From Isoetes taiwanensis (Eukaryota > Streptophyta > Lycopodiopsida > Isoetales > Isoetaceae): a DNA stretch of 64,000 nucleotides. The stretch's first letter is position 1. Every line of letters starts with the position of its first letter. The position numbers and the translations under genes were made by a program. This document shows positions 57,682 to 64,000 of the stretch, one piece after another. The notes under the pieces were generated by a model. That model was not told the DNA's origin. It did not search any database and worked only from the letters and a program-made list of their open reading frames with translations. The stretch is from the NCBI GenBank assembly GCA_021234155.1, contig JAJEKV010000062.1:8759408-8823407 (forward strand), in the 5' to 3' direction.

Positions 57682-57760
57682 GTTGAGATGGCGAGTTGGT
57701 CTAAAAAGCCGGATTAAGGTTACGGTCGAAAGGGCATGGGTTCAAATCCCATTCTCAACA
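57682..57760 (+). tRNA. tRNA-Leu(AAG), unit 23
   Basis: AAAAAGCCGGATT before the loop; rest regular. Confidence 0.75.
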
Positions 57761-57817
57761 TAGTAGTTGTATTTTTATGCATAGATTGCCGCGGATCTTA
57801 GAATGTTGTTGCCATAT

Positions 57818-57883
57818 TGACCCACGGTGGGAATTGAACCCCGACCTTTTGATCGAAGTTAATCCCTTTTGCGCTATGCAGAC
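57818..57883 (-). tRNA. tRNA-Arg, unit 23, shortened
   Basis: About seven bases between anticodon stem and D-loop are missing (GAAGTTAATCCC on plus). Confidence 0.5.
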
Positions 57884-58025
57884 CCTATTAGTGTTGATCT
57901 ACCATCAAGTCTGTTGTCGATAAAAGCTTATCAGCAAAGCTATTCCAAAGAATTATGGAGTAGCACTGAAGATCTTGCATAGACACCAGGGTACTATTGG
58001 TTTAACTTTTACATAGTGCAATTAT

Positions 58026-58104
58026 GTTGAGATGGCGAGTTGGTCTAAGGCCCGGATTAAAGGTTACGGTCGAAAGGGCATGGGTTCAAATCCCATTCTC
58101 AACA
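58026..58104 (+). tRNA. tRNA-Leu(AAG), unit 24
   Basis: One extra A in the loop (GGATTAAAGG), as in unit 22. Confidence 0.68.
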
Positions 58105-58161
58105 TAGTAGTTGTATTTTTATGCATAGATTGCCGCGGATCTTAGAATGTTGTTGCCATAT

Positions 58162-58235
58162 TGACCACAATGGGAATTGAACCCACGACCTTTTGATCGA
58201 AGTCAAGTCAAGCGCTAATCCCTGCGCTATGCGAC
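58162..58235 (-). tRNA. tRNA-Arg, unit 24
   Basis: GTCAAGTCAAGCG on plus is a five-base duplication in the anticodon stem; T-arm preceded by CACAATGGG. Confidence 0.58.
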
Positions 58236-58375
58236 CCTATTAGTGTTGATCTACCATCAAGTCTGTTGTCGATAAAACCTTATCATGAAGCTATTCAAAA
58301 ATTATGGAGTAGCAGCGAAGATCTTGCATAGACACAAAGGGTACTATTGGTTTAACTTTTACATAATGCAATTAT

Positions 58376-58454
58376 GTTGAGATGGCGAGGGTTGGTCTTT
58401 TAGCGGATTAAGGTTACGGTCGAAAGGGCATGGGTTCAAATCCCATTCTCAACA
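58376..58454 (+). tRNA. tRNA-Leu(AAG), unit 25
   Basis: D-arm altered: GGCGAGGGTTGG and GTCTTTTAGCGG, the latter adding an internal T-run. Confidence 0.6.
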
Positions 58455-58510
58455 TAGTAGTTGTATTTTTATGCATAGATTGCGCGGATCTTAGAATGTT
58501 GTTGCCATAT

Positions 58511-58583
58511 TGACCACAGTGGGAATTGAACCCACGACCTTTTGATCAGAAGTCAAGCAGCTAATCCGCTGCGCTATGCAGCC
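58511..58583 (-). tRNA. tRNA-Arg, unit 25
   Basis: Acceptor 3' side CACAGTGGG pairs better than the CACGG version; anticodon reads TCT. Confidence 0.68.
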
Positions 58584-58726
58584 CTATTAGTGTTGATCTA
58601 CCATCAAGTCTATTGTCGATAAAAGCTTATCGTGAAGCTATTCAAAAAAGAATTATGGAGTAGCACGAAGATCTTGCATAGACAAAAGGGGTACTATTGG
58701 TTTTAACTTTTACATAATGCAATTAT

Positions 58727-58802
58727 GTTGAGATGGCGAGTTGGTCTAAGGCGGATTAAGGTTACGGTCGAAAGGGCATGGGTTCAAATCCCATTCTCAA
58801 CA
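58727..58802 (+). tRNA. tRNA-Leu(AAG), unit 26
   Basis: Shortest intact-looking copy, 76 bases; D-loop AAGGCGG. Confidence 0.72.
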
Positions 58803-58858
58803 TAGTAGTTGTATTTTTATGCATAGATTGCGCGGATCTTAGAATGTTGTTGCCATAT

Positions 58859-58932
58859 TGACCACAGTGGGAATTGAACCCACGACCTTTTGATCGAAGT
58901 CAGCTGGCGCTAATTTTTTGCGCTATGCAGAC
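58859..58932 (-). tRNA. tRNA-Arg, unit 26
   Basis: TAATTTTTTGCGC on plus marks a degraded D-loop; anticodon loop one base short. Confidence 0.55.
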
Positions 58933-59074
58933 CCTATTAGTGTTGATCTACCATCAAGTCTGTTTTGTCGATAAAACCTTATCATGAAGCTATTCCAAAA
59001 ATTATGGAGTAGCACTGAAGATCTTGCATAGACAAAAGGGTACTATTGGTTTAACTTTTACATAGTGCAATTAT

Positions 59075-59154
59075 GTTGAGATGGCGAGTTGGTCTAAAAA
59101 GCGCAGATTAAGGTTACGGTCGAAAGGGCATGGGTTCAAATCCCATTCTCAACA
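59075..59154 (+). tRNA. tRNA-Leu(AAG), unit 27
   Basis: AAAAAGCGCAGATT before the loop keeps the A of the CAGA stem. Confidence 0.75.
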
Positions 59155-59208
59155 TAGTAGTTGTATTTTTATGCATAGATTGCGGATCTTAGAATGTTGT
59201 TGCCATAT

Positions 59209-59282
59209 TGACCCACGGTGGGAATTGAACCCACGACCTTTTGATCAGAAGTCAATAGCTAATCCCGCTGCGCTATGCAGCC
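59209..59282 (-). tRNA. tRNA-Arg, unit 27
   Basis: Anticodon reads TCT; GTCAATAGCTAATCCC on plus shortens the anticodon stem/D-loop. Confidence 0.6.
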
Positions 59283-59424
59283 CTATTAGTGTTGATCTAC
59301 CATCAAGTCACATTTGTCGATAAAACCTTATCATGAAGCTATTCAAAGAATTATGGAGTAGCAGCGAAGATCTTGCATAGACACAAAGGGTACTATTGGT
59401 TTAACTTTTACATAGTGCAATTAT

Positions 59425-59508
59425 GTTGAGATGGCGAGAGTTGGTCTAAAGGCGCCCGGATTAAGGTTACGGTTAGAAAGGGCATGGGTTCAAATCCCAT
59501 TCTCAACA
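59425..59508 (+). tRNA. tRNA-Leu(AAG), unit 28
   Basis: Longer than canonical (84 bases): GGCGAGAGTTGG and AAAGGCGCCCGG. Confidence 0.7.
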
Positions 59509-59566
59509 TAGTAGTTGTATTTTTATGCATAGATTGCCGCGGATCTTAGGAATGTTGTTGCCATAT

Positions 59567-59643
59567 TGACCACGGTGGGAATTGAACCCACGACCTTTTG
59601 ATCAGAAGTCAAGCTGGCGCTAAATCCACTGCGCTATGCAGCC
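59567..59643 (-). tRNA. tRNA-Arg, unit 28
   Basis: GCTGGCGCTAAATCC on plus adds bases in the D-loop; anticodon reads TCT. Confidence 0.6.
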
Positions 59644-59761
59644 CTATTAGTGTTGATCTACCATCAAGTCTTTTGTCGATAAAACCTTATCGCCGAAGCT
59701 ATTCAAAAAATTATGGAGTAGCACTGAAGATCTTGCATAGACACCAGGGTACTATTGGTTT

Positions 59762-59783
59762 AACTTTTACATAGTGCAATTAT
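59762..59783 (+). promoter_or_regulatory. Upstream motif of tRNA-Leu (shown for unit 29)
   Basis: AACTTTTACATAGTGCAATTAT precedes nearly every Leu copy. The CAA triplet (59,777-59,779) five bases upstream, with an A/T-rich stretch before it, fits the start-site context of plant nuclear tRNA genes. Confidence 0.6.
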
Positions 59784-59864
59784 GTTGAGATGGCCGAGTT
59801 GGTCTAAGGCGCCAGATTAAGGTTCTGGTCCGAAAGGGCATGGGTTCAAATCCCATTCTCAACA
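59784..59864 (+). tRNA. tRNA-Leu(AAG), unit 29, canonical copy
   Basis: All 81 bases fit a class II leucine tRNA: 7-bp acceptor GTTGAGA/TCTCAAC, D-arm GGCCGAGTTGGTCTAAGGC, anticodon stem CCAGA/TCTGG with loop TTAAGGT (anticodon AAG at 59,819-59,821), long variable arm TCCGAAAGGGC, T-arm ATGGGTTCAAATCCCAT, discriminator A. It decodes CUU codons. A box and B box (GGTTCAAATCC) are both good. Confidence 0.97.
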
Positions 59865-59875
59865 TAGTAGTTGTA

Positions 59876-59880
59876 TTTTT
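59876..59880 (+). terminator. Pol III terminator of tRNA-Leu (shown for unit 29)
   Basis: TTTTT starts 12 bases past the tRNA-Leu end and is kept in nearly all units. No matching T-run serves tRNA-Arg on the other strand. Confidence 0.8.
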
Positions 59881-59921
59881 ATGCATAGATTGCCGCGGAT
59901 CTTAGAATGTTGTTGCCATAT

Positions 59922-59995
59922 TGACCACGGTGGGAATTGAACCCCCGACCTTTTGATCGAAGTCAAAGCAGCTAATCCCTTTGCGCTATGCAGCC
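59922..59995 (-). tRNA. tRNA-Arg, unit 29
   Basis: Anticodon loop one base short; ACCCCCGACC on plus in the T-arm has lost the usual ACG. Confidence 0.62.
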
Positions 59996-60133
59996 CTATT
60001 AGTGTTGATCTACCATCAAGTCTGTTGTCGATAAAACCTTATCATTGAAGCTATTCAAAAAATTATGGGTAGCACGAAGATCTTGCATAGACACCAGGGT
60101 ACTATTGGTTTAACTTTTACATAGTGCAATTAT

Positions 60134-60214
60134 GTTGAGATGGCCGAGTTGGTCTAAGGCGCCAGATTAAGGTTCTGGTTCGAAAGGGCATGGGTTCAAA
60201 TCCCATTCTCAACA
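60134..60214 (+). tRNA. tRNA-Leu(AAG), unit 30, near-canonical
   Basis: Identical to unit 29 except variable arm TTCGAAAG. Confidence 0.96.
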
Positions 60215-60270
60215 TAGTAGTTGTATTTTTATGCATAGATTGCACGGATCTTAGAATGTTGTTGCCATAT

Positions 60271-60343
60271 TGACCCACGGTGGGAATTGAACCCCGACCT
60301 TTTGATCCGAAGTCAAGCAGCTAATCCTTTGCGCTATGCAGCC
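60271..60343 (-). tRNA. tRNA-Arg(TCG), unit 30
   Basis: Full anticodon loop CTTCGGA; D-loop slightly short (CAGCTAATCCTTTGCGC on plus). Confidence 0.75.
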
Positions 60344-60484
60344 CTATTAGTGTTGATCTACCATCAAGTCCTGTTGTCGATAAAAGCTTATCAGCGAAGC
60401 TATTCCAAAAAATTATGGAGTAGCACTGAAGATCTTGCATAGAACCAGGGTACTATTGGTTTAACTTTTACATAGTGCAATTAT

Positions 60485-60562
60485 GTTGAGATGGCGAGTT
60501 GGTCTAAAGGCGGATTAAGGTTACGGTCAGAAAGGGCATGGGTTCAAATCCCATTCTCAACA
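60485..60562 (+). tRNA. tRNA-Leu(AAG), unit 31
   Basis: AAAGGCGGATT before the loop; variable arm TCAGAAAG. Confidence 0.75.
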
Positions 60563-60618
60563 TAGTAGTTGTATTTTTATGCATAGATTGCACGGATCTT
60601 AGAATGTTGTTGCCATAT

Positions 60619-60692
60619 TGACCACAGTGGGAATTGAACCCACGACCTTTTGATCAGAAGTCAAACGCGCTAATCCACTGCGCTATGCAGCC
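60619..60692 (-). tRNA. tRNA-Arg, unit 31
   Basis: Regular body with CACAGTGGG and CGCGCTAATCCACTGCGC on plus; the only flaw is the CAG reading (TCT) at the anticodon. Confidence 0.75.
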
Positions 60693-60831
60693 CTATTAGT
60701 GTTGATCTACCATCAAGTCCTGTTGTCGATAAAACCTTATCATGAAGCTATTCCAAAAAAATTATGGAGTAGCGAAGATCTTGCATAGACAAAAGGGTAC
60801 TATTGGTTTAACTTTTACATAGTGCAATTAT

Positions 60832-60910
60832 GTTGAGATGGCGAGTTGGTCTAAAGCGCCAGATTAAGGTTCTGGTCGAAAGGGCATGGGTTCAAATCCC
60901 ATTCTCAACA
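60832..60910 (+). tRNA. tRNA-Leu(AAG), unit 32
   Basis: Full anticodon arm CCAGATTAAGGTTCTGG; D-arm GGCGAG one base short. Confidence 0.88.
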
Positions 60911-60966
60911 TAGTAGTTGTATTTTTATGCATAGATTGCACGGATCTTAGAATGTTGTTGCCATAT

Positions 60967-61037
60967 TGACCACGGTGGGAATTGAACCCGACGACCTTTT
61001 GATCAGAAGTCAAGCGGCTAAGCTGCGCTATGCAGCC
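60967..61037 (-). tRNA. tRNA-Arg, unit 32
   Basis: D-loop lost bases (GGCTAAGCTGCGC on plus); anticodon reads TCT. Confidence 0.58.
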
Positions 61038-61177
61038 CTATTAGTGTTGATCTACCATCAAGTCACTGTTGTCGATAAAAAGCTTATCGTGAAGCTATTC
61101 AAAAGAATTATGGAGTAGCGAAGATCTTGCATAGACAAAAGGGTACTATTGGTTTAACTTTTACATAGTGCAATTAT

Positions 61178-61260
61178 GTTGAGATGAGATGGCGAGTTGG
61201 TCTAAAGCGCGGATTAAGGTTACGGTCGAAAGGGCATGGGTTCAAATCCCATTCTCAACA
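61178..61260 (+). tRNA. tRNA-Leu(AAG), unit 33
   Basis: GAGAT is duplicated at the acceptor/D-arm junction (GTTGAGATGAGATGG). Confidence 0.65.
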
Positions 61261-61317
61261 TAGTAGTTGTATTTTTATGCATAGATTGCCGCGGATCTTA
61301 GAATGTTGTTGCCATAT

Positions 61318-61392
61318 TGACCCACGGTGGGAATTGAACCCACGACCTTTTGATCGAAGTCAAGCGGCGCTAATCCGCTGCGCTATGCGGCC
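61318..61392 (-). tRNA. tRNA-Arg, unit 33
   Basis: Anticodon loop one base short; D-arm complete (CCGCTGCGCTATGCGG on plus). Confidence 0.68.
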
Positions 61393-61528
61393 CTATTAGT
61401 GTTGATCTACCATCAAGTCTTTGTCGATAAAACCTTATCATGAAGCTATTCCAAAATTATGGAGTAGCACGAAGATCTTGCATAGACAAAAGGGTACTAT
61501 TGGTTTAACTTTTACATAGTGCAATTAT

Positions 61529-61607
61529 GTTGAGATGGCGAGTTGGTCTAAAGGGCCCGATTAAGGTTACGGTAGAAAGGGCATGGGTTCAAATCCCATT
61601 CTCAACA
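61529..61607 (+). tRNA. tRNA-Leu(AAG), unit 34
   Basis: AAAGGGCCCGATT before the loop; variable arm TAGAAAG. Confidence 0.73.
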
Positions 61608-61663
61608 TAGTAGTTGTATTTTTATGCATAGATTGCGCGGATCTTAGGATGTTGTTGCCATAT

Positions 61664-61736
61664 TGACCCACGGTGGGAATTGAACCCCGACCTTTTGATC
61701 GAAGTCAAAAGCGCTAATCCCTTTGCGCTATGCGAC
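61664..61736 (-). tRNA. tRNA-Arg, unit 34
   Basis: Anticodon loop one base short; two extra A next to the anticodon stem. Confidence 0.65.
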
Positions 61737-61878
61737 CCTATTAGTGTTGATCTACCATCAAGTCTGTTGTCGATAAAACCTTATCATGAAGCTATTCCAA
61801 AAGAATTATGGAGTAGCACTAAAGATCTTGCATAGACACAAGGGTACTATTGGTTTAACTTTTACATAGTGCAATTAT

Positions 61879-61955
61879 GTTGAGATGGCGAGTTGGTCTA
61901 AAGGGCAGATTAAGGTTAAGTCGAAAGGGCATGGGTTCAAATCCCATTCTCAACA
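61879..61955 (+). tRNA. tRNA-Leu(AAG), unit 35
   Basis: Anticodon stem 3' side reads TTAAG and does not pair (AAGGTTAAGTCG). Confidence 0.65.
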
Positions 61956-62011
61956 TAGTAGTTGTATTTTTATGCATAGATTTTGCGGATCTTAGAATGT
62001 TGTTGCCATAT

Positions 62012-62083
62012 TGACCACGGTGGGAATTGAACCCCGACCTTTTGATCAGAAGTCAAGCAGCTAATCCACTGCGCTATGCAGCC
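62012..62083 (-). tRNA. tRNA-Arg, unit 35
   Basis: Anticodon reads TCT; CAGCTAATCCACTGCGC on plus is otherwise regular. Confidence 0.68.
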
Positions 62084-62223
62084 CTATTAGTGTTGATCTA
62101 CCATCAAGTCATTTGTCGATAAAACCTTATCATGAAGCTATTCAAAAAATTATGGAGTAGCACTCGAAGATCTTGCATAGACAAAAGGGTACTATTGGTT
62201 TAACTTTTACATAGTGCAATTAT

Positions 62224-62304
62224 GTTGAGATGGCGAGTTGGTCTAAAGCGCCCGGATTAAGGTTACGGTCAGAAAGGGCATGGGTTCAAATCCCATTCTC
62301 AAGA
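62224..62304 (+). tRNA. tRNA-Leu(AAG), unit 36
   Basis: Only clean-zone copy with a base change in the acceptor 3' strand (TCTCAAGA), breaking pair 1-72. Confidence 0.68.
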
Positions 62305-62360
62305 TAGTAGTTGTATTTTTATGCATAGATTGCACGGATCTTAGAATGTTGTTGCCATAT

Positions 62361-62436
62361 TGACCACGGTGGGAATTGAACCCGCGACCTTTTGATCGAA
62401 GTCAAGCTGGCGCTAATCCCTTTGCGCTATGCAGAC
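62361..62436 (-). tRNA. tRNA-Arg, unit 36
   Basis: Anticodon loop one base short; extra TGG in the D-loop (AGCTGGCGC on plus). Confidence 0.62.
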
Positions 62437-62572
62437 CCTATTAGTGTTGATCTACCATCAAGTCCTTTGTCGATAAAACCTTATCGTGAAGCTATTCAAA
62501 AATTATGGAGTAGCGAAGATCTTGCATAGACAAAGGGGTACTATTGGTTTAACTTTTACATAGTGCAATTAT

Positions 62573-62651
62573 GTTGAGATGGCGAGTTGGTCTAAAGGTG
62601 CGGATTAAGGTTACGGTCGAAAGGGCATGGGTTCAAATCCCATTCTCAACA
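62573..62651 (+). tRNA. tRNA-Leu(AAG), unit 37
   Basis: AAAGGTGCGGATT before the loop. The following spacer lacks about 17 bases, so Arg lies only 36 bases away. Confidence 0.75.
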
Positions 62652-62687
62652 TAGTAGTTGTATTTTTATGCATAGATGTTGCCATAT

Positions 62688-62761
62688 TGACCACAGTGGG
62701 AATTGAACCCACGACCTTTTGATCCGAAGTCAAACGCGCTAATCCACTGCGCTATGCAGCC
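62688..62761 (-). tRNA. tRNA-Arg(TCG), unit 37, best copy
   Basis: On the minus strand: A-box region TAGCGCAGTGGATTAGCGCG, anticodon stem TTGA/TCAA with loop CTTCGGA (TCG), T-arm GTGGGTTCAATTCCCAC with a perfect B box, and acceptor 3' side TGTGGTC plus A. The acceptor has several G-T pairs but no gap. The body matches what I recall of plant nuclear tRNA-Arg(TCG). It decodes CGA codons. Confidence 0.88.
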
Positions 62762-62903
62762 CTATTAGTGTTGATCTACCATCAAGTCCTGTTGTCGATA
62801 AAACCTTATCATCGAAGCTATTCCAAAGAATTATGGAGTAGCACTGAAGATCTTGCATAGACACCAGGGTACTATTGGTTTAACTTTTACATAGTGCAAT
62901 TAT

Positions 62904-62981
62904 GTTGAGATGGCCGAGTTGGTCTAAAGCGGATTAAAGGTTACGGTCGAAAGGGCATGGGTTCAAATCCCATTCTCAACA
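62904..62981 (+). tRNA. tRNA-Leu(AAG), unit 38
   Basis: Full D-arm GGCCGAG; AAAGCGGATTAAAGG has an extra A in the loop. Confidence 0.72.
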
Positions 62982-63036
62982 TAGTAGTTGTATTTTTATG
63001 CATAGATTGCCGGATCTTAGAATGTTGTTGCCATAT

Positions 63037-63109
63037 TGACCCACGGTGGGAATTGAACCCCGACCTTTTGATCGAAGTCAAGCGGCGCTAATCCTTTGGC
63101 TATGCAGCC
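63037..63109 (-). tRNA. tRNA-Arg, unit 38
   Basis: Anticodon loop one base short; A box shortened (CCTTTGGCTATGC on plus). Confidence 0.62.
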
Positions 63110-63239
63110 CTATTAGTGTTGATCTACCATCAAGTCTGTTGTCGATAAAACCTTATCATCGAAGCTATTCCAAGTAGCACTGAAGATCTTGCATAGACAA
63201 AAAGGTACTATTGGTTTAACTTTTACATAGTGCAATTAT

Positions 63240-63320
63240 GTTGAGATGGCCGAGTTGGTCTAAGGCGCTAGATTAAGGTTCTGGTCTGAAAGGGCATGGG
63301 TTCAAATCCCATTTTCAACA
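63240..63320 (+). tRNA. tRNA-Leu(AAG), unit 39, near-canonical
   Basis: Full 81 bases: GGCCGAG, GCGCTAGATTAAGGTTCTGG, TCTGAAAG. One acceptor change (CATTTTCAACA) gives a G-T pair. Confidence 0.92.
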
Positions 63321-63375
63321 TAGTAGTTGTATTTTTATGCATAGATTGCCGGATCTTAGAATGTTGTTGCCATAT

Positions 63376-63448
63376 TGACCACAGTGGGAATTGAACCCAC
63401 GACCTTTTGATCCGAAGTCAAAGCGCTAATCCCGCTGCGCTATCAGAC
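63376..63448 (-). tRNA. tRNA-Arg(TCG), unit 39
   Basis: Full anticodon loop CTTCGGA and CACAGTGGG acceptor; TATCAGAC on plus drops a base at the 5' side. Confidence 0.78.
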
Positions 63449-63591
63449 CCTATTAGTGTTGATCTACCATCAAGTCACATTTGTCGATAAAACCTTATCA
63501 TGAAGCTATTCAAAAGAATTATGGAGTAGCACGAAGATCTTGCATAGACACAAAGGGTACTATTGGTTTAACTTTTACATAGTGCAATTAT

Positions 63592-63671
63592 GTTGAGATG
63601 GCGAGTTGGTCTAAGGCGCCGGATTAAGGTTACGGTCAGAAAGGGCATGGGTTCAAATCCCATTCTCAACA
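63592..63671 (+). tRNA. tRNA-Leu(AAG), unit 40
   Basis: AAGGCGCCGGATT before the loop; three bases duplicated at the 3' end (CTCAACAACA). Confidence 0.75.
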
Positions 63672-63728
63672 ACATAGTAGTTGTATTTTTATGCATAGAT
63701 TGCGGATCTTAGAATGTTGTTGCCATAT

Positions 63729-63802
63729 TGACCCACGGTGGGAATTGAACCCCGACCTTTTGATCAGAAGTCAAAGCGCTAATCCAACTGCGCTATGCAG
63801 CC
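63729..63802 (-). tRNA. tRNA-Arg, unit 40
   Basis: Anticodon reads TCT; remainder regular (AATCCAACTGCGCTATGC on plus). Confidence 0.68.
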
Positions 63803-63941
63803 CTATTAGTGTTGATCTACCATCAAGTCCTGTTGTCGATAAAAGCTTATCATGAAGCTATTCCAAAAATTATGGAGTAGCACGAAGATCTTGCATAGAC
63901 ACCGGGGTACTATTGGTTTAACTTTTACATAGTGCAATTAT

Positions 63942-64000
63942 GTTGAGATGGCGAGTTGGTCTAAAGGCGCCGGATTAAGGTTACGGTCGAAGGGCATGGG
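63942..64000 (+). tRNA. tRNA-Leu(AAG), unit 41, cut by window end
   Basis: Acceptor to the start of the T-stem is present (AAAGGCGCCGGATTAAGG), showing the array continues beyond the window. Confidence 0.75.

Larger units (their letters stand above)
41586..64000. repeat. Tandem array of tRNA-Leu(AAG) / tRNA-Arg units, period about 349 bp
   Basis: From 49,970 to 63,942 there are 41 successive tRNA-Leu starts (40 intervals, mean 349 bp). In each unit tRNA-Leu lies on plus; after about 54 bp comes tRNA-Arg on minus (3' ends facing); then about 140 bp separates its 5' end from the next Leu. The spacers (TAGTAGTTGTATTTTTATGC; CTATTAGTGTTGATCTACCA; AGATCTTGCATAGACAC) are as conserved as the genes, so copies are recent or homogenised. 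The array continues past the window end. Frames read across it are artefacts. Nuclear tRNA clusters of this style are known in plants. Confidence 0.97.

Noticed and set aside
51142-61399. Many 60-80-codon frames through the tRNA array with near-identical products
   Set aside because: They simply read across tRNA-Leu, spacer and antisense tRNA-Arg; none has coding features.
49970-64000. Regular repeats with spacers, resembling a CRISPR array at first sight
   Set aside because: The unit is about 349 bp, both parts are conserved, each folds as a tRNA, and the DNA is plant nuclear.
49970-64000. A plastid origin for the tRNAs, since some Arg copies read TCT
   Set aside because: Plastid leucine tRNAs do not use AAG, the TCT readings are explained by miscalls at CCG, and the Arg body fits the nuclear tRNA-Arg(TCG) family.

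Overview
The window is nuclear DNA of a land plant. Evidence: Ty3/gypsy LTR retrotransposons with plant-type primer-binding sites, an intron-rich DHHC palmitoyltransferase of the plant PAT21/22 kind, a split PPR gene, a CACTA-type terminus, and plant-type nuclear tRNA genes with upstream CAA triplets. The lineage within land plants cannot be fixed from this sequence.

Region 1 (1-22,178) is one large Ty3/gypsy element on the minus strand; its 3' part lies beyond base 1. Its 5' LTR is 20,566-22,178 and its tRNA-iMet primer site is 20,552-20,564. Before the usual gag (about 3,581-2,390) and pol (2,389-1) it carries three extra sense-strand reading frames. The first ends in an unmistakable histone H3 domain (about 6,832-6,480). 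The second has a region resembling histone H2A and, more weakly, another histone fold. A 320-bp inverted-repeat element (4,025-4,344, target duplication CAAAAG) sits in the third frame. A second, complete Ty3/gypsy element (7,525-19,594, plus strand, target duplication CGAGG) sits in the H3-bearing frame. In both cases the host reading frame continues in phase across the insertion once one target copy is discounted. A retroelement that carries histone modules is the most unusual thing here.

The nested element has two LTRs of about 2.49 kb that differ little, a tRNA-Gln primer site, gag, protease, an extra (archaeal-type) RNase H before the reverse transcriptase, RT-RNase H-integrase, and an antisense frame before the 3' LTR.

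Region 2 (22,179-41,585) is ordinary gene-bearing sequence: small DNA-transposon and LINE remnants, a nine-exon DHHC protein S-acyltransferase gene (29,209-25,639), a CACTA-like terminus, a PPR gene with one in-frame stop (37,884-35,731), short tandem repeats and a DIRS-type reverse transcriptase fragment (41,580-40,649).

Region 3 (41,586 to the end, still running at base 64,000) is a tandem array with a mean period of 349 bp. Each unit holds a tRNA-Leu(AAG) gene on the plus strand and a tRNA-Arg gene (best read as TCG) on the minus strand, convergent across a spacer of about 54 bp. From 49,970 there are 41 well-ordered units, the last one cut by the window end. The 8 kb before that keeps the period but is badly scrambled.

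Across the retroelements and the array, differences between copies concentrate at CG and CHG trinucleotides, while the DHHC gene reads cleanly through nine exons. The likely cause is systematic misreading of methylated cytosines. Many apparent frameshifts and tRNA defects may therefore be errors, and the array and retroelements are probably heavily methylated.
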